Numbered from the stretch's first letter, positions 1 to 5,730 are shown. The stretch: 8,636 bases of DNA from an uncultured delta proteobacterium (GCA_903930515.1 CAIYYW010000269.1:1-8636), one strand, 5' to 3'. The notes: generated by a model from the letters alone, not told the origin. A program made the numbers and translations.

Positions 1-11
1 AGATTGTCCGA

Positions 12-35
12 GCAAGCAGAGGCTACGGCGGACAA
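12..35. repeat. Dispersed repeat fragment, copy 1
   Basis: Two short words lie side by side: GCAAGCAGAGG (12-22) and CTACGGCGGACAA (23-35). Both recur with one change each at 5497-5516, there in swapped and overlapping order (CTACGGCGGGCAA then GCAAGCAGGGG). Both copies lie in gene-free DNA, which suggests members of a dispersed intergenic repeat family. With only two copies visible the true repeat boundaries cannot be set. Confidence 0.45.
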
Positions 36-52
36 ATCCGATCACACGGATT
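35..52. repeat. Short inverted repeat
   Basis: AATCCG (35-40) and CGGATT (47-52) are perfect inverted arms around a 6-nt loop, directly after the dispersed repeat fragment. No T-run follows on either strand, so terminator function is not supported. Confidence 0.4.
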
Positions 53-65
53 GGATGGGTCGCTC

Positions 66-79
66 CCGACTTTAGTCGG
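66..79. repeat. Palindrome CCGACTTTAGTCGG
   Basis: A 14-bp hairpin-forming palindrome. Its 12-base core (CGACTTTAGTCG) is the reverse complement of the core CGACTAAAGTCG found twice in the 31-bp tandem array at 1578-1670. It is therefore a solo copy of the same interspersed palindromic element. It lies downstream of the candidate small gene at 143-301 (minus), a typical place for REP-like elements. Confidence 0.6.
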
Positions 80-142
80 AAGAGAACATTGTTGTAAAAG
101 AACCAGGGATCGTTCTCGCATCCAGCAGGCCGTCTTTTTTCG

Positions 143-301
143 TCAAGTCATACTGAACACCTGCCTGCTGATCGCGTGTCCCCCTATATATAGGAAAATC
201 GTAACATAGAGAATGCTGAATATATCCCCGATAAGCCCTTGAATAATCTTCCAAATCCCGGATTTCAAGCCTGAGATTAGAGAATTGAAATGTTCAGTCA
301 T
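143..301 (-). CDS. Candidate small membrane peptide (52 aa), unrecognised
   Basis: An uninterrupted reading frame runs from an ATG at 301 to a TGA at 145-143. The N-terminal third is amphipathic and mixed (it begins MTEHFNSLISGLKSG). Residues about 19-40 are a hydrophobic stretch rich in I, L, F, V and Y (IIQGLIGDIF, then ILYVTIFLYIGG) that could be one membrane helix. A short polar tail (HAISRQVFSMT) follows. No convincing Shine-Dalgarno site precedes the ATG, and in-frame TTG codons at 307 and 310 are alternatives. An overlapping TTG-initiated frame (254 to 72) is less protein-like. No family is recognised. The composition looks like a true small membrane protein, but the weak ribosome site and AT-rich DNA leave chance as a real alternative. 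Confidence 0.35.
   Translation of the reverse strand: MTEHFNSLISGLKSGIWKIIQGLIGDIFSILYVTIFLYIGGHAISRQVFSMT
183..194. repeat. Perfect palindrome CCTATATATAGG
   Basis: A 12-bp perfect palindrome, inside the candidate small reading frame. It could equally be a protein-binding site or chance. Nothing adjacent identifies a role. Confidence 0.25.
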
Positions 302-422
302 ACTCAACAAATAATAAATTATGCTGTAATTTCAATAGCTTGGAGAAAAGGGCAAATTGTTAAGTCAGACTTGACGATATTTTGAATTTAGCGGCAAAAT
401 TAAAGTGTAATCGCGACCAATT

Positions 423-536
423 CTATGACCCTTTTTCAAGCCAAGCTGCTCCGGAATCGCAAATCCGGGGCGCCCTTCAAGTCAAAGAAATTATGGCTGG
501 AGGGGAGGAATCTTTTTTTGACTTGGGCTTTCATAG
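423..536. other. Nested inverted-repeat structure, possible structured RNA
   Basis: Several stems nest without clashing. CTATGA (423-428) pairs with TCATAG (531-536). AGCC (439-442) pairs with GGCT (526-529). An 8-bp hairpin joins 448-455 to 464-471 (GCTCCGGA with TCCGGGGC, one G-U). A 13-pair stem joins 478-490 to 513-525 (CAAGTCAAAGAAA with TTTTTTTGACTTG, one G-U). The loop of the last stem (491-512) is purine-rich and contains GGAGGGGAGG, which resembles an exposed Shine-Dalgarno sequence. The element ends about 120 bases before the OmpA-family start, probably upstream of its promoter. It could be a small RNA, an mRNA end structure or a decayed mobile inverted repeat. Neither transcription nor strand is shown. 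Confidence 0.4.
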
Positions 537-583
537 ATGACCCCAAAACCGCTCTTTCCCTCATCCCTCGTTCCTCATAAAAC

Positions 584-612
584 TTGTAATGGGATTTTTT
601 ACAGGCTATTCT
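584..612 (+). promoter_or_regulatory. Candidate sigma-70 promoter of the OmpA-family gene
   Basis: TTGTAA (584-589) and TATTCT (607-612) are spaced by 17 bases. Each matches four of six consensus positions. Transcription would start near 619, leaving a leader of about 37 bases with an AGGAG ribosome site at 644-648. The match is moderate only. Confidence 0.35.
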
Positions 613-655
613 CCTGAACAGTATCTAAATCGCCTGATTAAAAAGGAGTACAAAA

Positions 656-1561
656 ATGAAAAGAGCAAGAATGATCAAGTTTTTGGGGGTCAGCATTGCG
701 GTCTTGGCCAGCCTGTTTTTCAGCCAGGCTTGGGCATTGGAAAAAGAAGATATTGAGGAGGCGCCGGGAAAGGACCTTTCCTATCTGCCGCGCATCTCGG
801 GCAGTATCCGCTATGAGTACAAGGCTGAGGATTTCGGAGTTTACCAGTTCCAGGTCAAATATGATGAATTCGATAATGGGACGACCAAGGCCGTGGAGGG
901 GCAGCATTATCATCTGGAGTATTATCTGTTCAGCGGCAAGTCCAAGCTGGAAGTGATGAGGAATTATGAAAACGCTTTCAAGGCCGCAGGCTGGAAAATG
1001 ATTGTGCCGATTGATCTGAATAAACTTGACCGGGGCCTGATCGTTTCCCAGAAAACCGGCGCTCAGGAAATCTGGGCTGAAGTCCAGGTTAATGACGATG
1101 GTCAGGACAGCAAGGGCAACAATATTATCAGGTATCAGTTTGAAGTGGTGGAGATGAAAGGGATGAAGCAGGAGATTGAAATTAATGCCAGCGAGATGAA
1201 GAAGCAGTTGGATCAGAAGGGAATGGTCACGCTTTACGGGATCAATTTTGACACCGGCAAGGCAACGATCAAGCCGGAATCTTATCCCCTCCTCAACGAG
1301 GTCGGAAAACTTTTGACCGATAATGCCTCTCTCAAGCTGAGCATTGAAGGACATACGGACAATGTCGGAAACAAGGATGCCAACCAGAAACTTTCCGAGC
1401 AGAGAGCCGCCTCGGTCAAGGAGTATCTGGTCAAGAACGCCAAGATCGCTCCGGACCGCCTCTCCACCAAAGGCTTCGGAGACACCAAGCCGGTTGCGGA
1501 TAATAGCACGGAACCAGGCCGGGCCAAGAATCGCCGGGTGGAGCTGGTCAAGGCTAAATAA
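656..1561 (+). CDS. OmpA-family peptidoglycan-associated outer-membrane/periplasmic protein
   Basis: A 301-residue exported protein that probably ties the cell envelope to peptidoglycan. A signal peptide spans residues 1-27: basic KRAR start, hydrophobic core, then cleavage after AWA. Residues about 40-165 form an N-terminal domain with the SGSIRYEY and YYLFSGKSKLEVMRNYENA stretches, seen in a class of OmpA-like proteins where it precedes the C-terminal domain; its function is unknown. The OmpA C-terminal domain covers about 190-299. It starts with GINFDTGKATIKPES, then has the EGHTDNVG loop and LSEQRAASVKEYL helix, and ends GRAKNRRVEL. D235 and R250 sit where OmpA binds diaminopimelate of peptidoglycan. 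There is no eight-strand beta-barrel, so it is not a classical porin. AGGAG lies 7 bases before the ATG. It converges on the hydrolase gene and appears monocistronic. Confidence 0.9.
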   Translation: MKRARMIKFLGVSIAVLASLFFSQAWALEKEDIEEAPGKDLSYLPRISGSIRYEYKAEDFGVYQFQVKYDEFDNGTTKAVEGQHYHLEYYLFSGKSKLEVMRNYENAFKAAGWKMIVPIDLNKLDRGLIVSQKTGAQEIWAEVQVNDDGQDSKGNNIIRYQFEVVEMKGMKQEIEINASEMKKQLDQKGMVTLYGINFDTGKATIKPESYPLLNEVGKLLTDNASLKLSIEGHTDNVGNKDANQKLSEQRAASVKEYLVKNAKIAPDRLSTKGFGDTKPVADNSTEPGRAKNRRVELVKAK

Positions 1562-1577
1562 ATCATTTTTCCGAAGA

Positions 1578-1670
1578 ATCGCGACTAAAGTCGCTAGCAG
1601 GAAAAGGAATGGCGAATAAAGTCGCCCGCACAGAAAGGTATCGCGACTAAAGTCGCTCGCGCGAAAAGGT
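1578..1670. repeat. Three-copy 31-bp tandem palindromic repeat array
   Basis: Three units of exactly 31 bases (1578-1608, 1609-1639, 1640-1670) run up to the stop codon of the minus-strand hydrolase at 1671. Each has the core GCGACTAAAGTCGC (1581-1594 and 1643-1656). The middle core has one change (GCGAATAAAGTCGC, 1612-1625) that breaks one base pair of its hairpin. The linkers are related but diverged, ending GAAAAGGA, GAAAGGT and GAAAAGGT. A solo copy of the palindrome lies at 66-79. The array sits between convergent genes, where REP/BIME-like hairpins commonly protect mRNA 3' ends or end transcription from both sides. That role is inferred; no U-run supports intrinsic termination. Confidence 0.85.
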
Positions 1671-3545
1671 TTACCACTTGATGATGTCTGAAATGAAGCG
1701 GAAGGTGTAAACCGCTGGGGCGTTGAATTTATCCAAGCCTGGTTTGAGGTCGGTCTGGTTGTTTCGGGTGGCCTGGGTGATGTCCATATGTGTGTATCCT
1801 CGGATCAGATGGACCTGGGTTTGCGAATGCTTGAGGGCCTTGGGCGGGAAATATTTTTCAGTCAGCTCCGGCATAGAGAACTGTCCCATGGAGTCGTCTC
1901 CGGTGAAGGAGATCACGGGCAGATCAATTTCTTGGGTATGGGTTCCGTTAAACAGTTCGGTTCCGTCCGGTTCAATAATCTTTGAGCCGATTTTTCCGGA
2001 ATCGGTTGAGAGCCGGGGCGGGAAATACCATTCCGAATAGTCATTGGGACCGGTGGAAAGATCGGGCGCTTCCAGATAGTCGTTTGCGCCGGCATAAGCG
2101 GCGTGGGCAAAGGCGTAGAAATCCACCACTTCCGGACTATCGTCCGCATCGCGATCGCATTTTTCATTTCCCGTTTTTCCATAGCCGAGCGGCTTGGGGT
2201 CCCGGTCAATGGGGATCCATCCGTAAAGGAATTCCGGGTCCATCGGCAGATGAGCGGGCTTCCAGGCAGTGAGCAGGCGGCATTCATTCGGATCAGCCGG
2301 CACGGTGATGGTTTTATATCGGAACTGTCGCCCGATTTTTCCGGTCGGCTGTCCCATTGAGAGACGGGCGATGAAGAAGGGGCTGAAGTCGTCATCCATC
2401 GCATAAGCCAGGACCGCTTCATTGGTGAGATGGGGAAGCTGGACCGAGCGGGGACGGGCGTATTGGGGGAAAGTGGCTTCCATACCCCGGGCGTTGTCAG
2501 CCGCCCACCCTGAGATCCCGAGCGAGATCATCGTGGGGGGCGCGTATTGTATGCCCAGGATGTCAAAGTCAAAATAGACCATTCCGTCCTGATATTTTTT
2601 GGACAGAGACGACCGGTAAGATTGGGCGTCAATGACCGTGGGCGCCTTGGTCTTGAACCCTCCCCCTTCCAGGAGCACCAACCCGTCCACATCGTTCATC
2701 CCGAGAAGCTCTTGATCCGGTCTCCGGTCAAAATCATAAGAGGCGTAAAGCACGGTGAGCGACCCGCCCAGGGAATGGCCGCCGATGAACACCCATCTGT
2801 CCGGCTTCTTCTTGATGACCATTTGTCCGTCCTGCTCCACCACTTGGTTGCCCACCACGCGGTGCGCCTGGAGGACCACTTCCCGCCAGTCGCGGATTGC
2901 GGTGTCGGCTCCCCAGTTGGCCATAAACCGGACCGAGTTTTGGTCAAGCTTGACGAATTGTTTGCCGGAGATGACCTTGCCCTCGCCCTCGGTTGTGAAC
3001 GCCGGCCGGTAATAATCGGAAAGTCCCTGGATGATTTCCGGGGTGGGAATTTTTCCCTGGTTCAACTCGGCCCATCTGATTCCGCTATGGTCTTCCAACT
3101 GCTCCGACCTGCGGTCAATAATCCAGACTTCCAGCCCGGTTTTCCCTTGTTGCTCCTCCAGCCGGATCAGGTCGCGGCTGTATTGGTCTAAGCTCATCGC
3201 GCCGACCCAGGTTCCCGGCATCAGGATCAGGATGATCCGGGGAGGGGTTTGATCCGAGCCGAGCCGGTAGGAGGTGTAAATGGCGTGGTTAAGGTTCAGG
3301 TATCTGCCCGAAGAATTTTTGCCGTCTGCATCCAGGCCCATGGCATCCGCGAGCAAGTCGGAATGAAAAGGCGCGTTGGGATCGCGGAGATTGAAAGCGC
3401 CGTCCGGGGTGACAAACCCCTGGGGCTGGTCAATGGGAGCGGCCGCGGGAAGGATGTGCTTGGTCAGGATGATCTCGGCGGAACGCGCGGAAAAGGCCGC
3501 AAACCAGAAGCAGCAAACCGCGGTCAATAAAAATATCCTTTTCAT
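1671..3545 (-). CDS. Secreted alpha/beta-hydrolase (lipase/esterase-like serine hydrolase)
   Basis: A 624-residue exported protein, probably hydrolysing ester or amide bonds in the periplasm or outside the cell; its substrate is unknown. A signal peptide covers residues 1-23 (KR, hydrophobic core, cleavage near ARSA). The canonical nucleophile elbow GGHSLGGS is at 255-262, with S258 as the likely nucleophile. LILMPGTW (106-113) fits the strand and oxyanion-hole region before it. D550 or D551 in SFTGDDSMG is the best acid candidate, and H586 in RGYTHMD the best base, in the usual order Ser-Asp-His. The chain is about twice a minimal alpha/beta-hydrolase, with long insertions between about 300 and 540 that may form a lid or extra domain. 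GGAGG (3551-3555 on the plus map) lies 5 bases before the ATG. It diverges from the amidase gene. Exact family not recognised. Confidence 0.8.
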   Translation of the reverse strand: MKRIFLLTAVCCFWFAAFSARSAEIILTKHILPAAAPIDQPQGFVTPDGAFNLRDPNAPFHSDLLADAMGLDADGKNSSGRYLNLNHAIYTSYRLGSDQTPPRIILILMPGTWVGAMSLDQYSRDLIRLEEQQGKTGLEVWIIDRRSEQLEDHSGIRWAELNQGKIPTPEIIQGLSDYYRPAFTTEGEGKVISGKQFVKLDQNSVRFMANWGADTAIRDWREVVLQAHRVVGNQVVEQDGQMVIKKKPDRWVFIGGHSLGGSLTVLYASYDFDRRPDQELLGMNDVDGLVLLEGGGFKTKAPTVIDAQSYRSSLSKKYQDGMVYFDFDILGIQYAPPTMISLGISGWAADNARGMEATFPQYARPRSVQLPHLTNEAVLAYAMDDDFSPFFIARLSMGQPTGKIGRQFRYKTITVPADPNECRLLTAWKPAHLPMDPEFLYGWIPIDRDPKPLGYGKTGNEKCDRDADDSPEVVDFYAFAHAAYAGANDYLEAPDLSTGPNDYSEWYFPPRLSTDSGKIGSKIIEPDGTELFNGTHTQEIDLPVISFTGDDSMGQFSMPELTEKYFPPKALKHSQTQVHLIRGYTHMDITQATRNNQTDLKPGLDKFNAPAVYTFRFISDIIKW

Positions 3546-3644
3546 TTTTACCTCCGGTCCTTGCAGGTTGAATTCATCATATCGCGGAATGGGCGGATTA
3601 AAAAATGGCCCGCGGGCAAAAGCGCGTTTCCAAAAACGCCGCGA
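3546..3644. promoter_or_regulatory. Divergent control region with palindromes
   Basis: The 203-base gap between the divergent hydrolase and amidase genes holds two inverted repeats just upstream of the amidase -35 box: the perfect palindrome GCCCGCGGGC (3608-3617), and GCGTTT (3624-3629) paired with AAACGC (3634-3639) across CCAA. Their place suits operators for a regulator acting on one or both genes. For the hydrolase (minus strand) a weak promoter can be drawn with TATGAT at 3581-3576 and TTTTTA at 3604-3599, 17 bases apart. No known regulator site is recognised. Confidence 0.35.
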
Positions 3645-3674
3645 TTGACTGGAACCGGGTTTTTTGGGTATGAT
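3645..3674 (+). promoter_or_regulatory. Sigma-70-like promoter of the amidase gene
   Basis: TTGACT (3645-3650) and TATGAT (3669-3674) are spaced by 18 bases; each matches five of six consensus positions. The start would be near 3681, giving a leader of about 68 bases. It is one of the best promoter matches in the window. Confidence 0.6.
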
Positions 3675-3686
3675 AAAAATATCGGA

Positions 3687-3706
3687 GCCGTTTTTTCAAA
3701 ATCGGC
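3687..3706 (+). other. Leader hairpin of the amidase mRNA
   Basis: GCCGTTTT (3687-3694) can pair with AAAA-t-CGGC (3698-3706): eight pairs with one bulged base and a TTC loop. It lies just after the predicted transcription start and well before the ribosome site at 3737-3744. It could stabilise the 5' end or act in regulation, but is short and may be chance. Confidence 0.25.
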
Positions 3707-3748
3707 GGGAATGGTCAGATAAAACCTAAAAGCGTAAAGGAGAGAGGG

Positions 3749-5206
3749 ATGGATAAATTATTGACGATGTCCGGAGTCAAGCTGGCGGGGTTGATCCGGA
3801 AGAGGGAAGTAAGTTCCGCGGAAGTAGTGGAGACGCACATCCGGCAGATACAGAAAGTCAACCCGATTATCAACGCGGTGGTCAAGGACCGCTTTGAACA
3901 GGCGCGACAAGAGGCCAAACAGGCGGACGATTTGGTCAGGAGCAAACCCGCGGAATCTCTCCCGCCTTTTTGCGGAGTGCCCTGCACGATCAAGGAATGT
4001 TTCCAGCTGACGGGAATGCCCAATGCCTCGGGAATGGTGTCTCGGAAGAATATTATTTCCCGGGAAGACGCCAGCGCGGTCGCGCGTGTTCGCAAGGCCG
4101 GGGCGTTGCCGCTGGGGGTGACCAATACCTCCGAGCTTTGTATGTGGTATGAGTCTTACAATAATGTTTACGGCCGGACCAATAACCCCTACAACCCGGC
4201 CCATATCGTGGGCGGGTCCTCCGGAGGGGAAGGCGCGATCATTGCCGCGGGAGGATCTCCGTTCGGGATCGGCTCGGACATCGGCGGAAGCATCCGGATG
4301 CCGGCCTTTTTCAACGGCGTCTTCGGACATAAGCCCACCGGCGGATTAGTCCCGGCCACCGGTCAATACCCGACGGCGGAAAACGAGGCGCTCACCTATC
4401 TCAGCACCGGCCCGCTGGCAAGGAGGGCGGAAGATTTGATGCCGCTCCTAAGGATCATCGCCGGCCCGGACGGAAAAGACCCGTCCACCAGGGAGTTTAA
4501 ACTCGGCGACCCCGCAACCGTCAAGATCAGCGGGCTTAATGTGATCAATGTCCCGGACAACGGCAGCCACAAGGTGAGCGAGGACTTGAGGCAGGCCCAG
4601 CAAAAAGTCGCCGACTATCTGGGGAGCAAAGGCGCGAAGGTCAAGACCGTTCATCTGGAAAAGCTGAAAAGCTCCATTGACATCTGGTCCTCAAGCATTG
4701 ATGACGCCACCAAGACCCTATACCGGAACCTGCTCGGAGATGGCAAAGACATTTCGCCGATCTGGGAGCTGCTCAAATTCCCGTTTGGCGCATCGCCGCA
4801 TACCCTTCCCTCAATCGTGCTGGCCTTGATTGAAAATATCCCGAGGATGATGCCGTCTCGTTTGAAGAAATTCGTGGAACTGGGAAAGGAGCTTCGGGCG
4901 GAACTGATCCAGATGATCGGCCCGAACGGTGTTATGCTCTATCCCTCGTTCGCCAACCCGGCTCCCAAACATAACGCGCCCCTGATCTCTCCCTTTAAAT
5001 ACGCCTACACCGCGATCATCAACATTATGACCTTCCCGGTCACCCAAACCCCGCTCGGCCTGAACCAGCAGGGACTCCCGCTCGGGGTCCAGGTCGCCGG
5101 AATCCCCGGCAACGACCATCTCACCATCGCGGTCGGCTTGGAACTGGAAAAAGCCTTCGGGGGTTGGGCGCCTCCGGAAATCGCGTTAGTGGAGCGAACC
5201 CCTTAA
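3749..5206 (+). CDS. Amidase-signature family hydrolase, fatty-acid amide hydrolase-like
   Basis: A 485-residue enzyme, the usual size for the amidase-signature family, without signal peptide and so probably cytoplasmic. The family hydrolyses C-N amide bonds with a Ser-cisSer-Lys triad. Here these are K82 (in CTIKECF), S157 (in GGSSGGEG, 155-162) and S181 (in GSDIGGSIRMP, 175-185). The spacings of 75 and 24 residues equal those of mammalian FAAH (K142, S217, S241), and the GGE variant of the signature is also FAAH-like rather than GatA-like. The C-terminus has TFPVTQTPLG, GLPLGVQVAG and LELEKAFGGW, typical of FAAH-type members. AAGGAGAG lies at 3737-3744, 4 bases before the ATG. No gatB or gatC lies beside it, which argues against a tRNA amidotransferase subunit. 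The substrate (fatty, aryl or other acyl amide) is not determined. Confidence 0.88.
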   Translation: MDKLLTMSGVKLAGLIRKREVSSAEVVETHIRQIQKVNPIINAVVKDRFEQARQEAKQADDLVRSKPAESLPPFCGVPCTIKECFQLTGMPNASGMVSRKNIISREDASAVARVRKAGALPLGVTNTSELCMWYESYNNVYGRTNNPYNPAHIVGGSSGGEGAIIAAGGSPFGIGSDIGGSIRMPAFFNGVFGHKPTGGLVPATGQYPTAENEALTYLSTGPLARRAEDLMPLLRIIAGPDGKDPSTREFKLGDPATVKISGLNVINVPDNGSHKVSEDLRQAQQKVADYLGSKGAKVKTVHLEKLKSSIDIWSSSIDDATKTLYRNLLGDGKDISPIWELLKFPFGASPHTLPSIVLALIENIPRMMPSRLKKFVELGKELRAELIQMIGPNGVMLYPSFANPAPKHNAPLISPFKYAYTAIINIMTFPVTQTPLGLNQQGLPLGVQVAGIPGNDHLTIAVGLELEKAFGGWAPPEIALVERTP

Positions 5207-5238
5207 GCAAATAAAATCTCCCGCAATCCTGAACCTCA

Positions 5239-5279
5239 GCCGGCATCAAGGCGCAGACGGAATCACGCTTGATCCCGGC
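5239..5279 (+). terminator. Hairpin downstream of the amidase gene
   Basis: GCCGGCATCAAG (5239-5250) and CTTGATCCCGGC (5268-5279) pair at 11 of 12 positions across a 17-nt loop, starting 33 bases after the amidase stop. The following DNA (AATTCCTATTTTCATTT) is T-rich but not a clean T-run. It is therefore either a weak intrinsic terminator or an mRNA 3'-end stabiliser. Confidence 0.4.
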
Positions 5280-5430
5280 AATTCCTATTTTCATTTAAAA
5301 TAATCTAATAAAAAGAATTTTAAAATACTTCGCATTTACTGACCGGACCTGACATCAAGATCGGTTATGATCGGGGCGTTCGGAAAGGGGAGGGGCCAGG
5401 AAGGGTTTCAAGGTTTTGAGGGTTAAAGGT

Positions 5431-5462
5431 GGGAGATGGGGGAATGAGGGAAGGGGCGGGGG
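5431..5462 (+). other. Putative G-quadruplex motif
   Basis: Five G-runs (5431-5433, 5438-5442, 5448-5450, 5453-5456, 5458-5462) are separated by loops of 4, 5, 2 and 1 bases. This satisfies the usual four-run, loop-of-1-to-7 rule with one run to spare. More G-runs lie upstream (5373-5410). It is intergenic, on the coding strand, about 210 bases before the regulator promoter. Function is unknown. Confidence 0.5.
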
Positions 5463-5467
5463 CGAGA

Positions 5468-5516
5468 CCCGCCTCCGCTCCCGCTTTAAGGCGGGACTAC
5501 GGCGGGCAAGCAGGGG
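5468..5516. repeat. GC-rich inverted repeat and dispersed repeat, copy 2
   Basis: CCCGCCT (5468-5474) and AGGCGGG (5489-5495) are perfect inverted arms around a 14-nt loop. They are followed at once by CTACGGCGGGCAA (5497-5509) overlapping GCAAGCAGGGG (5506-5516), the same words seen at 12-35. The whole is best read as one member of a dispersed intergenic repeat family. Confidence 0.45.
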
Positions 5517-5635
5517 TGTCCACGGCATAGAACCGGGGCTAAAAATAAGAGGGGCGGAATAAGGGATGGACTCGGAACGGTTTGGTATCTTATTGATTTT
5601 ATGACGGTTTATTACTTAATTCCCCCTGAATAAGT

Positions 5636-5658
5636 GGTTAAAAAATATTTTTAAAACC
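5636..5658. promoter_or_regulatory. AT-rich inverted repeat, possible UP element
   Basis: GGTT (5636-5639) and AACC (5655-5658) flank an A/T tract in which TTAAAAA (5638-5644) and TTTTTAA (5648-5654) are inverted around three bases. It ends 13 bases before the -35 box of the first regulator gene. An A-tract/T-tract there could act as an UP element binding the RNA polymerase alpha subunit, or as an operator. Confidence 0.3.
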
Positions 5659-5671
5659 TCCATTGGCGGGA

Positions 5672-5700
5672 TTGACATTGATTCAGGATTTGGATATAGG
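5672..5700 (+). promoter_or_regulatory. Sigma-70-like promoter of the first LuxR-type regulator
   Basis: A perfect TTGACA (5672-5677) is followed after 17 bases by TATAGG (5695-5700), four of six. Transcription would start near 5707, so the leader is only about 24 bases and the palindrome at 5713-5730 lies just downstream of the start, where a bound protein could block transcription. Confidence 0.6.
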
Positions 5701-5712
5701 ATTGCAAGGTGG

Positions 5713-5730
5713 GATAAATTATTTTATCAG
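5713..5730. promoter_or_regulatory. GATAA...TTATCAG palindrome, copy 1 (candidate operator)
   Basis: GATAAATTATTTTATCAG has arms GATAAA (5713-5718) and TTTATC (5723-5728). A close relative, GATAAGGTTATTTTTATCAG, stands before the second regulator gene at 6671-6690. The shared arms and shared trailing AG suggest one binding protein, perhaps one of the two regulators. This copy directly touches the ATG at 5731. It could also affect translation, as it separates AAGGTGGG (5706-5713) from the start codon. Confidence 0.4.

Larger units (their letters stand above)
302..655. other. Gene-free stretch upstream of the OmpA-family gene
   Basis: These 354 bases hold no convincing gene. The left part (302-420) is AT-rich and featureless. 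The middle (423-536) folds into nested inverted repeats, described separately. The right end holds a candidate promoter and the ribosome site of the OmpA-family gene. The only plus-strand short frame (290-385, 31 codons) lacks a ribosome site and protein-like composition. Confidence 0.6.
5280..5671. other. Gene-free stretch between amidase and regulator genes
   Basis: No credible gene is seen. An AT-rich segment (about 5280-5335) is followed by a strongly G-rich plus strand (about 5370-5465), then by a GC-rich inverted repeat and dispersed repeat copy, then by another AT-rich segment leading to the regulator promoter. The short frame starting at ATG 5367 is low-complexity glycine-rich and has no ribosome site. 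Confidence 0.6.

Noticed and set aside
72-254. 60-codon minus-strand frame starting at TTG
   Set aside because: Needs a TTG start with no ribosome site, has no recognisable domain, and overlaps a frame with better membrane-protein character.
290-385. 31-codon plus-strand frame starting MFSHTQQIIN
   Set aside because: No ribosome site, AT-rich composition and no domain; probably chance.
638-1354. 238-codon minus-strand open frame
   Set aside because: Antisense to the OmpA-family gene, which has a signal peptide, domain motifs and a ribosome site; the frame is a coding shadow.
1578-1670. Regularly spaced palindromic repeats suggesting a CRISPR array
   Set aside because: Units are contiguous with a 31-bp period including similar linkers, so there are no unique spacers of CRISPR size, and no cas gene is near.
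2547-3191. 214-codon plus-strand open frame
   Set aside because: Antisense to the alpha/beta-hydrolase with its GHSLGG motif; long only because of codon bias.
3758-4330. 190-codon minus-strand open frame
   Set aside because: Antisense to the catalytic half of the amidase; no domain or ribosome site.
3749-5206. GatA subunit of the tRNA amidotransferase
   Set aside because: No gatB or gatC neighbour; the signature variant, triad spacing and C-terminal motifs fit fatty-acid amide hydrolase-type amidases better.
5207-5730. A tRNA or other classical RNA gene in the gap
   Set aside because: No cloverleaf, TPsiC-like GGTTCGAATCC or CCA end was found in either strand.
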